Below, piece after piece: positions 60,240-64,000 of a stretch of 64,000 nt of DNA. The stretch is taken from contig JAEHOE010000109.1 of assembly GCA_016858145.1 (NCBI GenBank), positions 372,001 through 436,000 of the forward strand. The letters run 5' to 3'. Every line of letters starts with the position of its first letter. The first letter of the stretch is position 1. This DNA comes from Edaphochlamys debaryana. Its lineage: Eukaryota > Chlorophyta > Chlorophyceae > Chlamydomonadales. The notes below the pieces were generated by a model that saw only the letters and a program-made list of their open reading frames with translations, was not told where the DNA came from and ran no database searches. A program made the position numbers and the translations under genes.

Positions 60240-63200
60240 ATGGCGGCCAAACTACGCAAGTTCCTTCTCCGGTACTACCCGCCGGGGATCATCTTGCAGT
60301 ATGAGCGGGACGGAGTCATGAAGCAGAAGCCCATCGACCTGCTGGACTTGACGCCAGACGTGGATGTCGAGGTGCGTGCGCGTCTCGTGCAGCTTGTGCT
60401 CTGCGAATGCCTGGATGCCGCTCACTGGTAACCTTGCGGGCGCCGAGTGGGATCGGGACCCATCCTGGCGGAACTCCAACCCGAGACATGCGGGATTCGC
60501 GCCGCGGGACCGCTGGGCTTCACTGGGGTGCATGCGCCAGCGCCCATGCGCTTTCCCTTCGCAAATGGGCAGTTTAGAGCTTTTGCCGCCTCCGCCGTTC
60601 CGCAGGTGCTGCTCTCGCAAATCATTCGCCAGGAGCCTCTGATCAGCGAGAACAGGCGGCCAGCACTGCGGCAGCTCATACACCGGTTGATAGACAAAAT
60701 GATGGAGCAGCAGCATCACAGCTTTACGCTGTTCAAGGTGAGCGAGGGTGTGGTGCCCGCCGGTTTCTGGAACGGCCTGGAGAGGCCCGGGTTGGGAGGG
60801 AACCTGGTGAGGGGCAAGCAAGGAAAGGAAGCGGAGGGCCCTCGATGCGTTGGACGGTAGTATCAGGGGGTGGGCCGGTGGACAGACCGTGGGTGCGGTG
60901 TGTTATGGTGCGGGAAGACTTGGGTGCCACGTGATCGCGCGTTGCGTGCAAGGGAAATAAGGACCCGTTCTGAGAGGGCGTGAGAAATGCATGGAGCAGC
61001 AACTGTGGCTCAGGCACAGCCGGGAGCAGCATCCTGAGCGGGCGCGCACGTCAGCGAAACCAAGTCTGACTAGTCCATAGCGCGCTGCCCGGCTTACATC
61101 ATCGGGAGAGCAGGCCGTCTTCGCAGATGTCCTACGTCTGTCATCCCTGACTAGATTGCGGGCACTGGAGACTCTGGCGCCGCCGCCGGGCCTTTGGCCT
61201 GGCGGGAAGTTGCGTCATGCAGCCCACGCTGCAAGGCACCAATTCATCCCTCCCCTGCTGCCCGGCCCCATTCAACTCCGGACCACGCCACGGCCAGCGC
61301 TGTTCATCACGACATGTGGCCTCGAAAGACTCGGAGGATTTTGTCTGGGGGCGGGAGGTGGGTGCTTTGCCACACCACCTCCCTGCCACCCCTGACGGTT
61401 GCCGCCCGCGGGTTGCACAGTTAGCTCAGCTCCCACGCCCGCATGTCCTCCCAGCCTGCGCCGGGAGCCGCCCACCTCGCCGCTCCCCTCCCTCCCTGGC
61501 TGCCCTGCCCTTCCTGCCGCCCAGGTGCTTCGGGCACACATCCTCCCGCTCACCAACTGCGCCTTCAACAAGAGCGGGGACCGCTTCATCACCGGGTCGT
61601 ACGACCGCACGTGCAAGGTGAGCTTGCTCTCACGTGCCAACAGCGGGGCGGCCTACCTTGTAACTCTCAACTCATGTGTGACAGCGGGACTGCTAGTGAC
61701 GCGGCCTGACCTCTCCATTCTGTCTGGACTGCAGGTGTGGAACACGTTTACCGGCGAGGAGATCTTCACGCTGGAGGGGCACAAGAACGTGGTGAGTGGG
61801 GCCTGCCGAGGGCCCTCTGTCGCGTTGGTTGAGGCACGCAGCCCGTCGACTCCTCGCTGCGCGCATGCAACATGCCCATCGAGCCATACGTCCCAAGGCA
61901 GCCGATTGCACGTCCTGACCGGGTCCCTGCCGTGCCCTGTCCCTGCCGTGCCACCAGGTGTACGCCATCGCGTTCAACAACCCGTACGGCGACAAGATCG
62001 TGACGGGGTCCTTCGACAAGACTTGCAAGCTATGGGACGCGTACACGGGGCAGCTCTACTACACGCTCAAAGGGCACCAGACGGAAATCGTCTGCCTGTC
62101 CTTCAACCCACAGGTGCGTCACAACTCTGTCATGGCTCTGGGCTTGGGCCATGCGGTCATTAGCTTGCAACTCCTACATGTACACCGAGACTCAGTACTC
62201 GTCACCTGCACACATGAGGGATGCCCGCGTCGCCCCGTGCCCTCCTGTCCCCCGCAGTCGACCATCATCGCCACGGGCTCCATGGACAACACGGCGAAGC
62301 TGTGGGACGTGGAGACGGGGCAGGAGCGGGCGACGCTGCTGGGGCACAGGTGCGGCGGCTCCACGCTGCTATTGGGCCATTTTTCCTGCTGTAGCCGACC
62401 CGCCTCAGTTTGTCGTCAGCTGTTCCCCGCGTATACCCCGGCGCCCCTAATTGACGCGTGTCTGCACCCCACCTGCAGGGCGGAGATCGTCTCCCTGGGC
62501 TTCAACACGGGTGGGGACCTGATTGTGACCGGCAGCTTCGACCACGACTCGCGGCTGTGGGACGTGCGCACGGGGCAGTGCGTGCACGTGCTGTCCGGGC
62601 ACCGGGGCGAGGTGTCGTCCACGCAGTTCAACTACGCGGGTAGGCGTGCGGGCGGCGTGGGTTGGGCGGGCTGACATCCGCGGCTGCAGAAAGGATCGCC
62701 GCATGTAGCGGGGAGTACGGAGGCCAGCAGCTGCTCCCACGATTGACAGAACGGCAAAGGAAGCTAGCCCGGCTCCTTTTCTGGCAGCACTCTTGATGAT
62801 AGCGCCCTGTCACGGCCTGAACCCCAGGCACCCTCGTCGTGAGCGGATCCATCGACTGCACGTCTCGGCTCTGGGACGTCCGCAGCGGGCGGTGTTTGTC
62901 CGTCAAGCAGGTGAGAGCTCGCTCCGGCTGCCGTCGAAGGCATGATGCCAATGTCTACTCTCGGCCGGGAACGGTGGTGTTCATGCACACGAGGCCTGGC
63001 GCAATCCCCCACGAGGTCAAAGTCCCTTCTCCACACGCCTGAACTGCCGCACCGTTTGCCCGCCACGCAGGGCCACACGGACGAGGTCCTGGACGTGTCG
63101 TTCGACGCGGCAGGGAGCAAGTTCGTGTCGGCGTCGGCGGACGGGACGGCGCGGCTGTACCACACGCTGACGGGCGTGTGCCAGCACACGCTAGTGGGGC

Positions 63201-63811
63201 ACGAGGGGGAGATCTCCAAGGTGGCCTTCAACCCCCAGGTGCGGCGAGGAAGAGCACGGGGCTGACTGAAGGGTGCTGGAGGGGTGGGACGCACGGAGCT
63301 GGTGGGTGCCTGCTGTGCTGGAGACGAGTGGCTCGAGGATTGCCTGCTGGACTGGTCAAACAGGGTTCCCCTCACGGTCCTTCTCGTTCCGCAGGGGACG
63401 CGGCTAATCACGGCGTCGTCGGACAAGACCTGCCGGTGAGTGGCGTGCTCGGGACCGCTGGTTGTACTGAGCCTGGTTCTTCGTGCGGAGCTTCGCCGGC
63501 TTCCTGGAATCGTAAGGTCGAACTTGCTTCTTGTTTAAGGTCCTGACCTGGCTTGCGCCGCCTTGTGCCGCCGTCCCTCCACCTTGCCCTCCAGGTTGTG
63601 GGACTGCGAGACGGGGGACTGCCTGCAGGTGCTGGAGGGCCACACGGACGAGATCTTCTCGTGCGCCTTCAACTACGAGGGCGACTTCATAATCACGGGC
63701 TCCAAAGACAACACCTGCCGCATCTGGAAGGCGCTCACCGCCTCCAGTCAGCCGGGGGTCCCTGGCGGGCACGGCGTGCGGCCCACCACTGCCTTCTCAT
63801 ACAACGACTGA
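60240..63811 (+). CDS. ODA16: ODA16 / DAW1, WD-repeat adaptor for outer dynein arm transport
   Basis: Adaptor that links preassembled outer dynein arms to the intraflagellar transport complex (via IFT46 in Chlamydomonas) so they enter the flagellum. Exons: 60240-60371, 60606-60737, 61525-61617, 61735-61791, 61958-62113, 62258-62349, 62479-62639, 62828-62910, 63071-63238, 63395-63435, 63595-63811. They sum to 1332 nt, 443 aa, close to the Chlamydomonas protein. Residues 1-88 form the N-terminal domain ([16 protein letters not shown], then [20 protein letters not shown]). Residues ~89-435 carry eight WD repeats with clear GH...WD signatures, for example [47 protein letters not shown] and [11 protein letters not shown]. 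All introns are GT-AG. Its presence says the organism builds motile flagella with outer arms. Confidence 0.95.
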
Positions 63812-64000
63812 GGGGCTGGGGTCGGCTGTCGTCACGGCAAGGCTTCCAGCGGGCGGGCAAGCAGCGGCGCACGGAGGCTTGGAGCATTCCAAAGCGGCGC
63901 TCGCGAACGGCGGAGGCGAGCCTGCCGGCGGCTGGTGGCGGAGCCTGGGTCGGCCTGACTTCGTTGCGTAGGGATAGGAGGAAGGGTGCGGTGGGACTGC
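63812..64000 (+). other. ODA16 3' flank
   Basis: Last 189 bp of the window, presumably ODA16 3' UTR. No polyadenylation motif (TGTAA or AATAAA) is seen before the window ends. Confidence 0.5.

Overview
The window is nuclear DNA from a GC-rich, intron-dense eukaryote, most likely a flagellated green alga (chlorophyte, probably Chlamydomonadales-like). Reasons: almost every gene is cut into many short exons with GT-AG or GC-AG introns; there are plastid-type genes (beta-ketoacyl-ACP synthase III, a cyanobacterial-type chorismate lyase); there is a flagellar dynein-transport gene (ODA16/DAW1); and there is a proline-rich, probably secreted, wall-type glycoprotein. The species itself cannot be named from the sequence. 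I assembled exons by hand from splice-site consensus, reading-frame phase and, where possible, paralogue alignment. In every multi-exon model the exon phases close exactly.

Layout. (1) 36-4546 (+): 3' part of copy A of a giant PAS/TPR multi-pass membrane protein of the TmcB/TmcC-like family. (2) 6370-8879 (-): chorismate lyase, 6 exons, about 450 aa. (3) 9368-13311 (+): 26S proteasome ATPase RPT6, 14 exons, 396 aa, head-to-head with the lyase. (4) 14281-28055 (+): copy B of the giant protein, 50 exons, 2213 aa. (5) 30739-45210 (+): copy C, 49 exons, 2211 aa. (6) 47167-49485 (+): secreted or membrane-anchored proline-rich glycoprotein, 4 exons. (7) 51591-53699 (-): 702-aa Ala/Pro/Gly-rich orphan ORF. 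(8) 55905-59720 (-): plastid KAS III, 9 exons, 361 aa. (9) 60240-63811 (+): ODA16/DAW1, 11 exons, 443 aa, head-to-head with KAS III.

Functional picture. The giant proteins each carry two multi-pass membrane blocks around a cytosolic TPR plus multi-PAS core, which suggests sensory membrane proteins; the ligand is unknown. The neighbours are housekeeping genes: protein degradation (RPT6), aromatic and quinone precursor supply (chorismate lyase), fatty-acid initiation in the plastid (KAS III) and outer-arm dynein import into flagella (ODA16). They form no evident pathway with one another.

Most of the unusual signal is in gene architecture. The three paralogues differ in intron positions and intron presence while exon length sums stay exactly conserved. 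B and C share patches, introns included, that are near-identical with sharp edges, including one 101-nt intron that is identical although flanking exon sequence has diverged. At least nine introns use GC donors. A 15-nt microexon and a 21-nt microexon are conserved.
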